Assembly: GCF_001179845.1 (NCBI RefSeq)
Contig: NZ_CVSB01000037.1
Coordinates: forward strand, 1-64,000
Direction of reading: 5' to 3'
DNA length: 64,000 nt
Source: Candidatus Pelagibacter communis
GTDB taxonomy: Bacteria; Pseudomonadota; Alphaproteobacteria; Pelagibacterales; Pelagibacteraceae
Positions 8,477 through 18,973 of this stretch are shown here, piece by piece (position 1 is the first letter of the stretch; each line of letters opens with the position of its first letter). Made by a program: the position numbers and the translations under genes. Under the pieces are notes generated by a model. That model saw nothing but the letters and a program-made list of their open reading frames with translations, did no database searches and had not been told where the DNA came from.

Positions 8477-9865
8477 ATGAAATTAAGAAAAGAATTTGAC
8501 AGTATTGGAAGCATAGATGTCCCAAATGATAAATATTGGGGAGCATCTACTCAGAGATCCAATAAATTTTTTAATATTGGAAAAATTTTAGTAAATATTT
8601 CAATCATTAAATCGATAGCAATCATTAAAAGATCAGCTGCTATAGTACATGCTAGAGATAAATTAATTGATGGTAAAATTTCTAAAGCAATAATCAAAGC
8701 ATCAGATGAGGTAATCAAAGGCAAATTAGACGAAAATTTTCCTTTAAAAGTTTGGCAAACAGGTTCAGGTACACAAACAAATATGAATGTAAATGAAGTT
8801 ATTGCAAACAGAGCTATAGAAATTTTAAGTGGTAAAAAAGGTACTAAAAAACCTGTTCATCCAAATGATCATGTAAACAAATCTCAATCTACAAATGATG
8901 TTTTTCCAACTGCAATGCACATATCTGTAGCTAAAGAAACTATTTCTAAAATGCTACCAAGCTTAAAAATTTTAGAAAAGGAACTAAAAAGAAAATCTAA
9001 TGAATTTAAAAACATAGTTAAAATTGGGAGAACTCATTTACAAGATGCTACTCCACTATCTCTTGGACAAGAATTTTCAGGATATCACTTTCAGGTAAAA
9101 AAAAGTATTGAGAGAATAGAGTATGCGTTAAAAGAAATATTATTTCTTGCACAAGGTGGTACGGCAGTGGGTACTGGAATAAATTCAAAAAAAAATTTTG
9201 ATAAAAAAATTGTAAAAGAAATTGCTAAATTCTCTAAAATAAAATTTAAACCAGCACCAAATAAATTTGCAGAGCTTGCTGCTCATGATTCAATTGTTAA
9301 TTTTTCTGGTGCTCTTAATACCTGTGCTGTAGCTTTAATGAAAATTTCAAATGATATTAGGTTTTTAGGCTCAGGTCCTAGAGCTGGTTACGGAGAATTA
9401 GTTCTACCAGAAAACGAACCAGGGTCCTCAATAATGCCAGGGAAAGTAAACCCTACACAATGTGAGGCAGTGACCATGGTTTGTGTAAAAGTAATCGGAA
9501 ACCATAACGGAATAACTATGGCAGGATCACACGGGCATTTTGAATTAAATGTTTTTAAGCCTTTAATTGCTCATAACATTTTACAATCAATCGATTTAAT
9601 TGCCGACAGCACAAAAAATTTTGCTCTTTATTGCGTTAAAGGAATAAAAGCTAATAAAAAGAAAATTAAAGAACATTTAGATAATTCTCTGATGTTGGTA
9701 ACTGCACTAGCTCCTCATATTGGATATGATAACTCTGCTAGAATTGCGAAAACCGCATTAAAAAATAATACCACTCTCAAGCACGAAACTTTAAAAACAG
9801 GATTAATAAATGAAAAAGATTACAATAAGATAGTAGATCCTAAAAAAATGATCTATCCTGCATAA
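8477..9865 (+). CDS. fumC: Class II fumarate hydratase
   Basis: A 462-residue TCA cycle enzyme that hydrates fumarate to malate without an iron-sulfur cluster. Family blocks include WGASTQRS, GSGTQTNMNVNEV, HPNDHVNKSQSTND, the GRTHLQDATPLSLGQE region, and the signature GSSIMPGKVNPTQCE that contributes the catalytic loop. The length is typical. It is convergent with the AsmA-like gene, overlapping it by 13 bp. Confidence 0.96.
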   Translation: MKLRKEFDSIGSIDVPNDKYWGASTQRSNKFFNIGKILVNISIIKSIAIIKRSAAIVHARDKLIDGKISKAIIKASDEVIKGKLDENFPLKVWQTGSGTQTNMNVNEVIANRAIEILSGKKGTKKPVHPNDHVNKSQSTNDVFPTAMHISVAKETISKMLPSLKILEKELKRKSNEFKNIVKIGRTHLQDATPLSLGQEFSGYHFQVKKSIERIEYALKEILFLAQGGTAVGTGINSKKNFDKKIVKEIAKFSKIKFKPAPNKFAELAAHDSIVNFSGALNTCAVALMKISNDIRFLGSGPRAGYGELVLPENEPGSSIMPGKVNPTQCEAVTMVCVKVIGNHNGITMAGSHGHFELNVFKPLIAHNILQSIDLIADSTKNFALYCVKGIKANKKKIKEHLDNSLMLVTALAPHIGYDNSARIAKTALKNNTTLKHETLKTGLINEKDYNKIVDPKKMIYPA

Positions 9866-11343
9866 CTCTTAATTGCATCGTTTAGTAAGTTTTTAAAATA
9901 AATTTTATTTTGTAAATTATCTTTTTTTAAAATTACATTATTTAAAATCTTATTAATATTTAGATCAATTTTGTTATCAACTTTAATATCTTTTAATTCA
10001 GCTATTTTTTGATCAAAATTATAAGTAAAATTTAAATCAATTTTATTTATTTCATTTCTGTAATTTTTTGGTGTTAATAGAAACTTATAAATTTCATTAT
10101 AGTTATTAATATTTATCTTTAGTTTTCCATCTAAAACCAATTCTCCATCTCTTACAAAAATTAAGCTTTCTAATAATTCAAATGTTGCAAAGTCCCTCCA
10201 CTCAAATCTTGTCTTATCTGTATCAATCAGACCATCTTTAATTTTAGATTTTAAATTTATGTTTCTAAAATTTGAATTACCGTAAACACGATCTGCATTT
10301 ATATTTAATTTGAAATCTATATTTTTGTTATTGAATATTTCTGTTTTCAAAAGCTCTGAAATAATAGCATTATTACCAAAAATATAACTTAGGTTTATTT
10401 CAGCTGCTTCACCTTCTAAACTTGCATAAAAAGGTTTAAAATTAAATTTTCCATCATATTTTTTATTTGGTTGATCTGCTTTATCTGAGATTTGAAAATT
10501 TAAATAATTTTTTTCAATTTTATAATCTGCGAAATGTTTGATTTTATTTATGTTAAATTCAGATTTTCCTATTCTTACATCCTTATCAAGGTTTAACTCA
10601 TTTTTAATTTTAAGTTTCATTATATCAATATTTATTTCAGAAAAAATTTTACTTTTATCTTCATTAAAAAAAGTTTCTATTGAAAATGGAATATTAAAAA
10701 TTTCGTTATCTAAATAAAAAATATTTTTAAATTCCTTGGGCTCATAAAAATATTTCAATTTTAAGATTTTGTTAATTAACAAAACTTCATCCTCTGTATT
10801 TCGAAAAAAAACATTACTTTTCTTAATAATTAAATTTCCATCTTTGAAATTTTTATTTAAAAGATTTAGAAAAAAATTATAATTTTTTTTATTTAAATTA
10901 AAATTTGCATTTTCAATAACTAAATCTTTGATTTGAATATTTTTAAATGAAAAAAAGTTATCCAAGGAAACAAAAATTTTTAAATTTTTAATTTTGGAAA
11001 TTTCAGTTTGTTCGTCATTAATAATTTTGGCAGTTGTTGTAAAATGGGGTATTGGAAATAAATTATATTTTATTTTTTTTGAAAATATAAAATTAAGGTC
11101 TAATTTTTTCTGAAGCTCTGTGTTTAATACTTTTGAAACATCTGACTGTTTGTAAAAAGTAGGTAATAGTAAGTAAGATATGAATATAACAAAAAGTGCG
11201 ACAAAAGTTAAAATTATTTTATTGTTTTTAAATAAATAACTAAGATTTTTAAAATTTATCTTGTTTAAATTTTTTTCTAAAAGATTATTAATTAATTTAC
11301 TTATGTTATTTAAATATTTTACAAAAAAATTTGTTTTACGCAT
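9853..11343 (-). CDS. AsmA-like envelope protein
   Basis: A roughly 496-residue protein with a Lys/Asn-rich cytoplasmic N-terminus, one membrane helix at about residues 44-62, and a long periplasmic region of beta-rich, Asn/Lys/Ile-biased repeats. The organisation and the C-terminal region resemble AsmA and TamB relatives, which bridge the envelope and help lipid transport to the outer membrane. ATG at 11343 is taken as the start; an upstream TTG adds four residues. It is weakly conserved in motif terms, so the family call is moderate. It is divergent from the helicase gene with a 34-bp gap. Confidence 0.6.
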   Translation of the reverse strand: MRKTNFFVKYLNNISKLINNLLEKNLNKINFKNLSYLFKNNKIILTFVALFVIFISYLLLPTFYKQSDVSKVLNTELQKKLDLNFIFSKKIKYNLFPIPHFTTTAKIINDEQTEISKIKNLKIFVSLDNFFSFKNIQIKDLVIENANFNLNKKNYNFFLNLLNKNFKDGNLIIKKSNVFFRNTEDEVLLINKILKLKYFYEPKEFKNIFYLDNEIFNIPFSIETFFNEDKSKIFSEINIDIMKLKIKNELNLDKDVRIGKSEFNINKIKHFADYKIEKNYLNFQISDKADQPNKKYDGKFNFKPFYASLEGEAAEINLSYIFGNNAIISELLKTEIFNNKNIDFKLNINADRVYGNSNFRNINLKSKIKDGLIDTDKTRFEWRDFATFELLESLIFVRDGELVLDGKLKININNYNEIYKFLLTPKNYRNEINKIDLNFTYNFDQKIAELKDIKVDNKIDLNINKILNNVILKKDNLQNKIYFKNLLNDAIKSYAG

Positions 11344-11377
11344 AGCAACCAACAAAGCTTATAAAGTATTATTTTAA

Positions 11378-13414
11378 ATGATAAACAGAGATTATTTAAA
11401 TAATTTAAATGAAGCTCAAAAAGAAGCCGTATTATACCTTGAGGGACCACTCTTAATTGTTGCAGGAGCTGGATCTGGCAAAACTAAAGTTTTGACTTCC
11501 AGAATTGCAAATATAATAGAAAAAAAGAAGGCTTTTCCCAATCAGATTTTAGCTGTCACGTTTACAAACAAAGCTGCCAAAGAAATGCAAAATAGAGTGA
11601 GTAAGTTACTTGGCTCTTCTGCAGTCGGACTTTCATGGTTAGGCACATTTCATTCTATTTGTGCGAAAATATTGCGAAAACATGCATCTGCTGCAAATCT
11701 AAATTCCAATTTCACTATTATTGATACAGATGATCAGATTAGACTTATTAAAAATATTTGTAAGGCTGAAAATATTGACATCAAACAATTGTCTCCAAGG
11801 TATATATTGGCAATAATTGATCGTTGGAAAAATAAAGGATTTTATCCAAATGAAGTAATAATAAATAAAAAAGATCTTTATGAAAAAACAATTCTTCCAC
11901 TCTATAAAATTTATCAACAAAAATTAACAGACCTTAACTCTTGTGACTTTGGTGATCTTATATTGCATGCTGTAAAAATTTTGGAATTCAATTCAGACAT
12001 TAGAGAAATATATTTAAAAAATTTTAAATATATTCTTGTCGATGAATATCAAGATACAAATTTTATTCAAAGTAAATGGCTTAATCTCCTTTCAGAAAAA
12101 AATAAAAATATTTGCTGTGTAGGGGATGATGATCAATCGATTTATAGTTGGAGGGGTGCGGAAATAAAAAATTTTTTAGAATTTGATCAAGTTTATAAAA
12201 ATACAAAAGTAATAAGATTAGAGCAAAATTATAGATCTTCTCAGAATATTTTATCTGTGGCCTCAGACCTTATTTCTAATAATCAGAATAGAGTTGGAAA
12301 AACATTGATTACTACAATGGAAGAAGGTGATCCAGTACAATTAAACTGTTTTAAAAATGGTAAAGATGAAGCAATAGGGATTTCTGATGAAATTGAAAAA
12401 AAAATCAAAAAAAAGTTCTCATATAACAATATTGCAATTTTAGTTAGAGCTATTTTTCAAACACGTGAATTTGAGGAAAGATTTCTTAAAATTGGTATGC
12501 CTTATAGAATATTGGGTGGTACAAAATTTTACGAAAGAGCTGAAATTAAAGATTGTATTGCATACTTAAGATTAATTCATCAAGAAAAAGATGACTTAGC
12601 TTTTGAAAGAATAGTGAATAACCCTAAGAGATCGATAGGTGATAGTACTTTAAAAAATATTCATGAATTTGCTAAAGAAAATAATTTAAATTTAGAAAGA
12701 GCATCAATAAAAATGCTTGAACAAAATTTAATTAAACCAAAGGCTAAAATTGGTCTTAGTTTATTTATCAATTCTTTGATGAAGTGGAGAAAGGATTTAA
12801 TTGTAAAAAAATCAAGTCATATAAAATTATTACAAATTGTTTTGGATGAATCAGGATATTCAGCAATGCTCAAAAATAAAAAAGACTTGGATAATGAAAA
12901 TAGATTAGAGAATATTAAAGAGTTATTAAGTGCAATGAAAGAATTTGATAATCTAGAAAGTTTTTTAGAACACGTTTCTTTAGCAACGTCTGTAGATCAA
13001 GAATGGGATGGCGAAAAAATTAACATGATGACTATGCACGCCGCAAAAGGTTTAGAGTTTGATGTCGTCTTTTTACCTGGATGGGAGGAAGGGTTGTTTC
13101 CGCACCAAAAATCTATCGAAGAAAAGGGTCAAAATGGCCTTGAGGAAGAAAGACGGTTAGCATATGTAGGAATTACAAGAGCAAAGAAAAAAGCTATAAT
13201 TTCATTTTCAATGAATAGATTTTATCAAGGAGATTGGATTGATAGTATGGCTTCAAGATTTGTTGATGAACTTCCGGAAAAACATTTAGAAAAAAACTCC
13301 TTTTTTGATGAGGAAATTAATAATGATGATGATTTTGATTTTAACCAAGATTTTGAAATTGAGGAAGGTACAAGAAGTCCTGGCTGGATAAGATATCAAA
13401 AGAGAATTAAATGA
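11378..13414 (+). CDS. uvrD: UvrD/PcrA-type superfamily 1 DNA helicase
   Basis: A 678-residue 3'-5' helicase that unwinds DNA in nucleotide excision and mismatch repair. Motif I AGAGSGKT is at residues 29-36, motif Ia is TFTNKAAKEM, motif II is VDEYQDTN, motif III is GDDDQSIYSWRGA, motif IV has EQNYRSSQNIL, motif V is TMHAAKGLEFD, and motif VI is EERRLAYVGITRAKK. The C-terminal 50 residues are acidic (DDDFDFNQDFEIEEG). Its stop overlaps the peptidase start by 4 bp. UvrB and UvrC lie at the other end of the window. Confidence 0.93.
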   Translation: MINRDYLNNLNEAQKEAVLYLEGPLLIVAGAGSGKTKVLTSRIANIIEKKKAFPNQILAVTFTNKAAKEMQNRVSKLLGSSAVGLSWLGTFHSICAKILRKHASAANLNSNFTIIDTDDQIRLIKNICKAENIDIKQLSPRYILAIIDRWKNKGFYPNEVIINKKDLYEKTILPLYKIYQQKLTDLNSCDFGDLILHAVKILEFNSDIREIYLKNFKYILVDEYQDTNFIQSKWLNLLSEKNKNICCVGDDDQSIYSWRGAEIKNFLEFDQVYKNTKVIRLEQNYRSSQNILSVASDLISNNQNRVGKTLITTMEEGDPVQLNCFKNGKDEAIGISDEIEKKIKKKFSYNNIAILVRAIFQTREFEERFLKIGMPYRILGGTKFYERAEIKDCIAYLRLIHQEKDDLAFERIVNNPKRSIGDSTLKNIHEFAKENNLNLERASIKMLEQNLIKPKAKIGLSLFINSLMKWRKDLIVKKSSHIKLLQIVLDESGYSAMLKNKKDLDNENRLENIKELLSAMKEFDNLESFLEHVSLATSVDQEWDGEKINMMTMHAAKGLEFDVVFLPGWEEGLFPHQKSIEEKGQNGLEEERRLAYVGITRAKKKAIISFSMNRFYQGDWIDSMASRFVDELPEKHLEKNSFFDEEINNDDDFDFNQDFEIEEGTRSPGWIRYQKRIK

Positions 13415-15105
13415 GAAATTATATAAAAATTTTAAGAAGTAAATTTAAAAAATATGAAATTGATGGATATGTAATTCCAAAAAATGATGATTATTTTACT
13501 GAATATTCAAAATTAAATCGATTAGAGGTAATCTCAAAATTTAGCGGATCTGCTGGTTTAGCCATAATTTTTAAAAATAAAAATTATTTGTTTACCGATG
13601 GAAGATATACAATCCAAAGTCAAATTGAGAGTGGAAAAAATTTTAAAATTTATGGATTTGAAAAATTAATAAATTGTAGTTTGTTTAAAAATCTTACACT
13701 TGGTATAGATCCAAAGTTATTTACAAATTCTCAAATTAAAAATTATTTTTTAAAACACAATAAAGTCAAATTTATCGAAAAAAATTTAATTGATGAAATC
13801 AAACTACAAAGAGATAATTTAGTAATACCTTTTTTTTCATTAAATAAAACTATAGTTGGTGAAAATACAAGCTCTAAAATTAATAAAATATCAAAATATT
13901 TAAAAAAAAATAAATCAGACTATATTTTTATAAGTGCACCAGAAAATGTTGCTTGGATATTAAATATTAGAGGTGGAGATGGTCCAAATAGTCCAATTCC
14001 AAATTCAAGATTAATAATAAGTAAGTCAAAAAAAATATTACTAATAAGTAAACTAGTAAAATGTAAGAAATTAATAAATAGAAAAGTTATAAAAAGAAAT
14101 CAATTTTTGGATATAAACAAATTTTCAGAAAAAATAGCAAAACTTAAGGGAAAGAATTTTATAATTGATGATAAATCTTGTTCTATTTTTTATGAGAATT
14201 TAATTAAATCAAAATTTAAAATTGTTGATAGAGAAGATCCTACTTATTTTCTGAAAGCAGTTAAAAATAAAAATGAAATTAAAAATATGATGGAAGCGCA
14301 CATTTTAGATGGTGTAGCGCTAACAAAATTTATTTACTGGATAAAAAAAATTAATAAGAAAAGAATTACTGAAGTTCAAGCAGCAGAAAAACTAGAGAGT
14401 TTTAGAAAAATTCACAAAAGTTTTCTTTATCCTAGTTTTGATACAATTGCAGGGTCTGGAAAAAATGGTGCTATCGTTCATTACAGGGCAAATAAACACA
14501 ATTGTAAAATTATAAATAAAAGTGATATTTTTTTATGCGATTCTGGTGGACAATATAAATATGGTACAACCGATGTAACTAGGACAATTTGTTTTTCAGA
14601 TCAAAACCAAAATATAAAAAATATTTATACAAAAGTTCTAAAAGGTCATATTGCAGTTGCTACCACGAATATAAATAAAGATAATATTGGCAAAAAAATT
14701 GATAGCAGAGCAAGAAAATTTTTAAAAGCGAGTAATTTAGATTATGCACATGGAACAGGGCATGGTGTTGGTTTTTTTCTCAATGTTCATGAAGGTCCAC
14801 AATCAATAACAAAAATAAATAAAGTTAAAATAAAGCAAGGCATGATTCTTAGTAATGAGCCAGGTTATTATAAGGAAGGAAAATTTGGAATACGGATTGA
14901 AAATTTAGTTTATGTAAATAAAAAAAATGGAAAATTATTTTTTGAAAACTTAACAATGGTACCAATTGAGAAAGATTTGATTAACTTTAAATTGCTAACT
15001 TCATCTGAAAAAAATTATCTTTTTAAATATCATCTCAACGTTTATTCAAAAATATCAAAATACTTAAATAGAGATGAGAGAAAATGGTTAGCTGGTTTTC
15101 TTTAA
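13411..15105 (+). CDS. pepP: Xaa-Pro aminopeptidase, M24 family
   Basis: A 564-residue cytoplasmic di-metal peptidase that removes N-terminal residues ahead of proline. It has the two creatinase-like N-terminal domains (about residues 1-280) and a pita-bread catalytic domain. Metal ligands can be seen in LCDSGGQYKYGTTDVTRT (two Asp), HGTGHGVGFFLNVHEGP (His), and the Glu residues in NEPGYY and GIRIENL. The length and C-terminal extension match the large bacterial/eukaryotic APP1-like subgroup. It overlaps the helicase gene at its start and the convergent ligA at its end (18 bp). Confidence 0.9.
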   Translation: MRNYIKILRSKFKKYEIDGYVIPKNDDYFTEYSKLNRLEVISKFSGSAGLAIIFKNKNYLFTDGRYTIQSQIESGKNFKIYGFEKLINCSLFKNLTLGIDPKLFTNSQIKNYFLKHNKVKFIEKNLIDEIKLQRDNLVIPFFSLNKTIVGENTSSKINKISKYLKKNKSDYIFISAPENVAWILNIRGGDGPNSPIPNSRLIISKSKKILLISKLVKCKKLINRKVIKRNQFLDINKFSEKIAKLKGKNFIIDDKSCSIFYENLIKSKFKIVDREDPTYFLKAVKNKNEIKNMMEAHILDGVALTKFIYWIKKINKKRITEVQAAEKLESFRKIHKSFLYPSFDTIAGSGKNGAIVHYRANKHNCKIINKSDIFLCDSGGQYKYGTTDVTRTICFSDQNQNIKNIYTKVLKGHIAVATTNINKDNIGKKIDSRARKFLKASNLDYAHGTGHGVGFFLNVHEGPQSITKINKVKIKQGMILSNEPGYYKEGKFGIRIENLVYVNKKNGKLFFENLTMVPIEKDLINFKLLTSSEKNYLFKYHLNVYSKISKYLNRDERKWLAGFL

Positions 15106-17118
15106 CATCTTCAAAAATTGATCTTGATTTATAATTTTAATTTTCAGCTGTTTAGCACTTTCTACTTTTCTTTTAGTTGGTTTTTCTCCTGTAATTAAAT
15201 AATTTAATTTATTTGAAACACTACTAAGTGTAGATCCTGAATTTTCCTCTATTAATGATTTAATTTCGGCTCTACTGATACCACTTAGTTTGCCTGTGAC
15301 TAAAAAGGATTTATTTTTTAATAGTCCATTCTTTTGTTTTGCAGCAGAATTTGTTATTACTAAAATTTTTCCTAATTCATTTAATACCTTAATATTTAAT
15401 TCGTTTGAAAAAAAACTTCTGATAGAGCTTACTTGTGTTTCACCTATCCCATCAATATTTAATAAATCATCATAATTATATTTTTTAGATAAATTTTGAA
15501 AATTAGAGAAAGATACAAAATACTTTGAAAGTAATTTTGCATTCTCTAATCCAATATGTCTAATACCTAATGAAAATATAAATCTTTCTAGAGAGATGGT
15601 TTTTTTTTGATTTATAGAATACTTTAAATTTTCTACTGAAAGTTTCCCCCATCCTTCTAGTGTTTCAATTTTATTATAATCTAACCTAAATATATCTTGT
15701 GGAAAACTTATTAAGTTTAATTTCCAAAAACCTTCTATTATTTTTTTTCCAAGCCCGTCTATATTAAAAGCTTCTTTAGATACAAAATGTTTTAATTTTT
15801 CAATTGTAATTTTATCACAAAAATAGCCTTCACTTGAACATCTTCTTACTGCATCAATTTTTTTAGTAACCTCATTAAATTCTTTTATTGTTTTTGATCC
15901 ACAAGAAGGACATTTATTTGGAAAAACAAATTTGGAACTATTTTTTGGTCTTTTATTAGTATCAACAGATAAAATGTGTGGTATGACATCTCCCGCTCTT
16001 TCAACAGTTACTATATCTCCTATTCTAATGTCTTTTCTAATTATTTCATCTTCATTATGTAAAGTTGCATTTGATACCAAAACACCACCTATATTAATTG
16101 GTTGAATCTTAGCGACCGGTGTTAAAGCGCCTGTTCTCCCTATTTGAATATCGATATCTAAAATCTTAGAAGAACCTTTGTTTGATGAAAACTTATGAGC
16201 AATTGCCCACCTTGGTGCATTTGCAACATTTCCTAATCTCTTTTGAAGATTAAAATCATTTATTTTATAAACAATTCCATCTATATCAAAATCTAGATTT
16301 GCTCTTTGTTTTTCAATATCTTGATAGTTTAAAATTAAATTTTTTATACCTGATATTAATTTATTGAGTGGATTTGTTTTAAATCCCCATTCACTCAATT
16401 TTTCAAGATATTCAAATTGATTGCTTACATTTAACCCTTTTTCAAAACCAAATGTATATGCAATAAATTTAAGAGGTATTTTTTTTGTATCTTCGGGATT
16501 TTTTTGTCTTAAAGAACCTGAGGCTGCATTTCTTGGATTCGCAAAATTTTGCCTTATATCTTTAAAATCACTCTTTTGTATAAATACTTCTCCTCTAATA
16601 TCAATTTCTAGTGGAAAATCTTTTGAAAAAATCTCTTTTGGAATATCACCTATTGTTTTAAGATTTTCAGTTATATCTTCACCTTCTTTTCCATCTCCTC
16701 TAGACAAGCCTCTAATAAGTTTTCCACTTGAATATGTCAAAGAGGCTGAAATTCCATCAATTTTGGGTTCTGCACTGTAAAAAATTTCAAAGTTCTTTTT
16801 TTGAGATAGAAAATTTAATATTTTTTTTTCAAAATTTATCAAATCCTCCTCTGAAAATGCATTTGCGAGCGAAAGCATTGGTGCTCTATGTAACACTTTT
16901 TTAAAATTTTTTGATGGTTTATACCCTACAGTATTAGTTGGTGAGTTATTAGATTTAAGAAATTTATGGTTAGTTTCTAATAATAAAATCTCTTTTTTAA
17001 GAACGTCGTACTCTTGATCAGATGCTATCGGGTCACTTTTGTCGTAATAAAATTTATTTAATTTATTAAATAATTTAATTTTTTCTTTATACTTTTTCTG
17101 AATTTCTTTCTTATTCAT
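15088..17118 (-). CDS. ligA: NAD-dependent DNA ligase
   Basis: A 676-residue replicative ligase. The adenylated lysine is Lys119 in EPKIDG, followed by the nucleotidyltransferase core, an OB fold, and a zinc finger with cysteines in CPSCGSKT and RRCSSEGYFCD. Helix-hairpin-helix repeats follow, then a C-terminal BRCT domain (LLKNKSFLVTGKLSGISR, then LNYLITGEKPT). N-terminal domain Ia includes the NAD-binding YYDKSDPIASDQEYD. It is the last gene of the dcw-lpxC-bamD run, 1 bp after bamD. In many alphaproteobacteria recN stands between bamD and ligA; here it does not. Confidence 0.97.
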   Translation of the reverse strand: MNKKEIQKKYKEKIKLFNKLNKFYYDKSDPIASDQEYDVLKKEILLLETNHKFLKSNNSPTNTVGYKPSKNFKKVLHRAPMLSLANAFSEEDLINFEKKILNFLSQKKNFEIFYSAEPKIDGISASLTYSSGKLIRGLSRGDGKEGEDITENLKTIGDIPKEIFSKDFPLEIDIRGEVFIQKSDFKDIRQNFANPRNAASGSLRQKNPEDTKKIPLKFIAYTFGFEKGLNVSNQFEYLEKLSEWGFKTNPLNKLISGIKNLILNYQDIEKQRANLDFDIDGIVYKINDFNLQKRLGNVANAPRWAIAHKFSSNKGSSKILDIDIQIGRTGALTPVAKIQPINIGGVLVSNATLHNEDEIIRKDIRIGDIVTVERAGDVIPHILSVDTNKRPKNSSKFVFPNKCPSCGSKTIKEFNEVTKKIDAVRRCSSEGYFCDKITIEKLKHFVSKEAFNIDGLGKKIIEGFWKLNLISFPQDIFRLDYNKIETLEGWGKLSVENLKYSINQKKTISLERFIFSLGIRHIGLENAKLLSKYFVSFSNFQNLSKKYNYDDLLNIDGIGETQVSSIRSFFSNELNIKVLNELGKILVITNSAAKQKNGLLKNKSFLVTGKLSGISRAEIKSLIEENSGSTLSSVSNKLNYLITGEKPTKRKVESAKQLKIKIINQDQFLKMLKKTS

Positions 17119-17119
17119 C

Positions 17120-17956
17120 TCAATCTAATAGAGATTTTAATTTTTTTAACGTTGATTTTTTATTTTCATTTTTAATATCTTCAATTTTGTATTCCTTTTT
17201 ATGAACTTTATATGTATTTTTATACCATTCACCCTCTGGATAATTATAGCCCAGTAATACCGCATATTTTCTAGACTCATCTTCAAGACCAATTTTGTAA
17301 TAAATTTCTACTAATCTATGAAGTGCTTCTTCAATAAATACTGTATTATCATATTCTGTTACAATAAATTTTAATCTATTTATTGCCGGTATCCATTTTT
17401 CTTTTTGTATATAATGTCTTGCAATATACATTTCTTTTGAAGCGATCATTTCATTAATAAGATCTAATTTAAATTTTGAATCTAATGAAAATTCTGTATT
17501 AGGATAATTTTCAACAATATATTCAAATTGTTTTTTTGAATTTTTTAAGGGTTCTAAATCTTTTTTTTCATCAACGATTGTATTGTAATAAGACATTGCA
17601 AGTAAATAATTAGCATAAGGTGTGTTTGGGTGATCAGGGTATTTTTTAAAAAAATTTATAAGTTCTGAAATTGCTCTATTATTATAGTCATCATAATAAT
17701 ATGCATATGCTGCCATCAGCGCTGACCTTGGTGCCCACTCAGATTGGGGAAATAGAATTTCTGCTTCGTTAAATTTTTTTGCTGCATCAAAATATAGCCT
17801 ATTTTCAAAAGCAGTCATTCCTTCTTGGTAAGCTCTTATCATTTGATCTTCAATTTTATCTTCTTGAATTTTAATAATTTCAATTTTTTCATTTTTTGTG
17901 CAGTTGTTTAAGAATAAAGATCCAAATAATAAAAATATCAGTAATAGCTTTTTCAT
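17120..17956 (-). CDS. bamD: Outer membrane assembly lipoprotein BamD
   Basis: A 278-residue TPR lipoprotein of the BAM complex that inserts beta-barrel proteins. The signal peptide ends at Cys19 (LFLNNC); the lipobox is loose, with Asn at the two positions before Cys. TPR-like repeats run from about residue 40, with AYQEGMTAFENRLYFDAAKKF and HPNTPYANYLLAMSYYNTI typical of BamD. It sits between lpxC and ligA, the usual alphaproteobacterial order apart from the missing recN. Confidence 0.9.
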   Translation of the reverse strand: MKKLLLIFLLFGSLFLNNCTKNEKIEIIKIQEDKIEDQMIRAYQEGMTAFENRLYFDAAKKFNEAEILFPQSEWAPRSALMAAYAYYYDDYNNRAISELINFFKKYPDHPNTPYANYLLAMSYYNTIVDEKKDLEPLKNSKKQFEYIVENYPNTEFSLDSKFKLDLINEMIASKEMYIARHYIQKEKWIPAINRLKFIVTEYDNTVFIEEALHRLVEIYYKIGLEDESRKYAVLLGYNYPEGEWYKNTYKVHKKEYKIEDIKNENKKSTLKKLKSLLD

Positions 17957-17993
17957 ACTTTTACTTAACAGAAATTAATGATTTTCTAAAGTT

Positions 17994-18908
17994 TTATGCG
18001 ATTGATCTAAGAGATACTTTGTCTATTAAAGTATTTGACAGTGTTTTTTCCTTAATTTCATGTAATGAAAAATTACTCTTATCTTCATAAACTTTTCTCA
18101 AAAGATCATTTGTTAATTTATGGCCTCCTTGTGAGCAAACTATTTTTCCCACAACTTTATAACCTGATAAAAATAAATCACCAATACAGTCTAAAATTTT
18201 ATGATTAACAAATTCTTTTTCATTTCTTAATCCACTATTGTTAAGAACCTCGTTATCTTTTACTACAATTGCATTATCTAAACTTCCTCCAAGCGCAAAA
18301 CCCATGCTTTGTAGTTTTTTGACATCTTCATATAAACAAAAAGTTCTAGACTCATAAATATCAGATAAATTGGAATTATAAACATCTACTAGATTTCTTT
18401 GAGTTCCAATTAAGCTGTTTTTATATTTAATCTCAAAATCAATTAATAAATTTGTTTTGCTTGGTTCGATCGAAATAAACTTGTTATCATTTTCAATAGA
18501 AATTTTTTTATTAATTGAAATTATCTTTATTGGAATATTACTTTCTTTTATTCCCGAACTTTTTATTTTTTCAATAAATATCTTTGATGAACCATCTAAG
18601 ATTGGTATTTCGCTGTTATCAATTTCTATAAGTGCATTATCAATACCAAGACCAAACAGTGCTGCCATTAAATGTTCTATAGTAGAAATTTTAACTCCAT
18701 GCTCATTAGATATTGTTGTGCATAAAGTAGCATTTGTTACATTAAATACACTTGGAATTACTATATTGTTATTTGTTATGTCTATTCTTTTAAATTGAAT
18801 TCCTGAATTTGGTAAACCAGGTAAAATTCGCATTTGCACATTTTTACCACTATGCAAACCAACACCATCGATAATTACTTCTCTATTTACAGTTTTTTGG
18901 TATAGCAT
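17994..18908 (-). CDS. lpxC: UDP-3-O-acyl-GlcNAc deacetylase
   Basis: It catalyses the committed zinc-dependent step of lipid A synthesis. I take the ATG at 18908 (MLYQKTVNREVIIDGVGLHSG, 304 residues); an upstream start would add an unlikely hydrophobic leader of 13 residues. Zinc ligands fit the His in TIEHLMAAL and the His and Asp in NHKILDCIGDLFLSG, and SQGGHKLTN carries the catalytic His. Its presence means this organism makes lipid A. It follows the ftsA-like gene by 65 bp. Confidence 0.95.
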   Translation of the reverse strand: MLYQKTVNREVIIDGVGLHSGKNVQMRILPGLPNSGIQFKRIDITNNNIVIPSVFNVTNATLCTTISNEHGVKISTIEHLMAALFGLGIDNALIEIDNSEIPILDGSSKIFIEKIKSSGIKESNIPIKIISINKKISIENDNKFISIEPSKTNLLIDFEIKYKNSLIGTQRNLVDVYNSNLSDIYESRTFCLYEDVKKLQSMGFALGGSLDNAIVVKDNEVLNNSGLRNEKEFVNHKILDCIGDLFLSGYKVVGKIVCSQGGHKLTNDLLRKVYEDKSNFSLHEIKEKTLSNTLIDKVSLRSIA

Positions 18909-18973
18909 GATAATAATGTACCAAAAATTGAGAGCCTTAAAAAACAAGTTATATTACAACAAGCTACAAATAC

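Noticed and set aside
18909-18973. Missing half of ftsA as a frameshifted remnant
   Set aside because: Only 65 bp separate the short ftsA-like gene from lpxC, and ftsQ abuts its other end, so no remnant fits.
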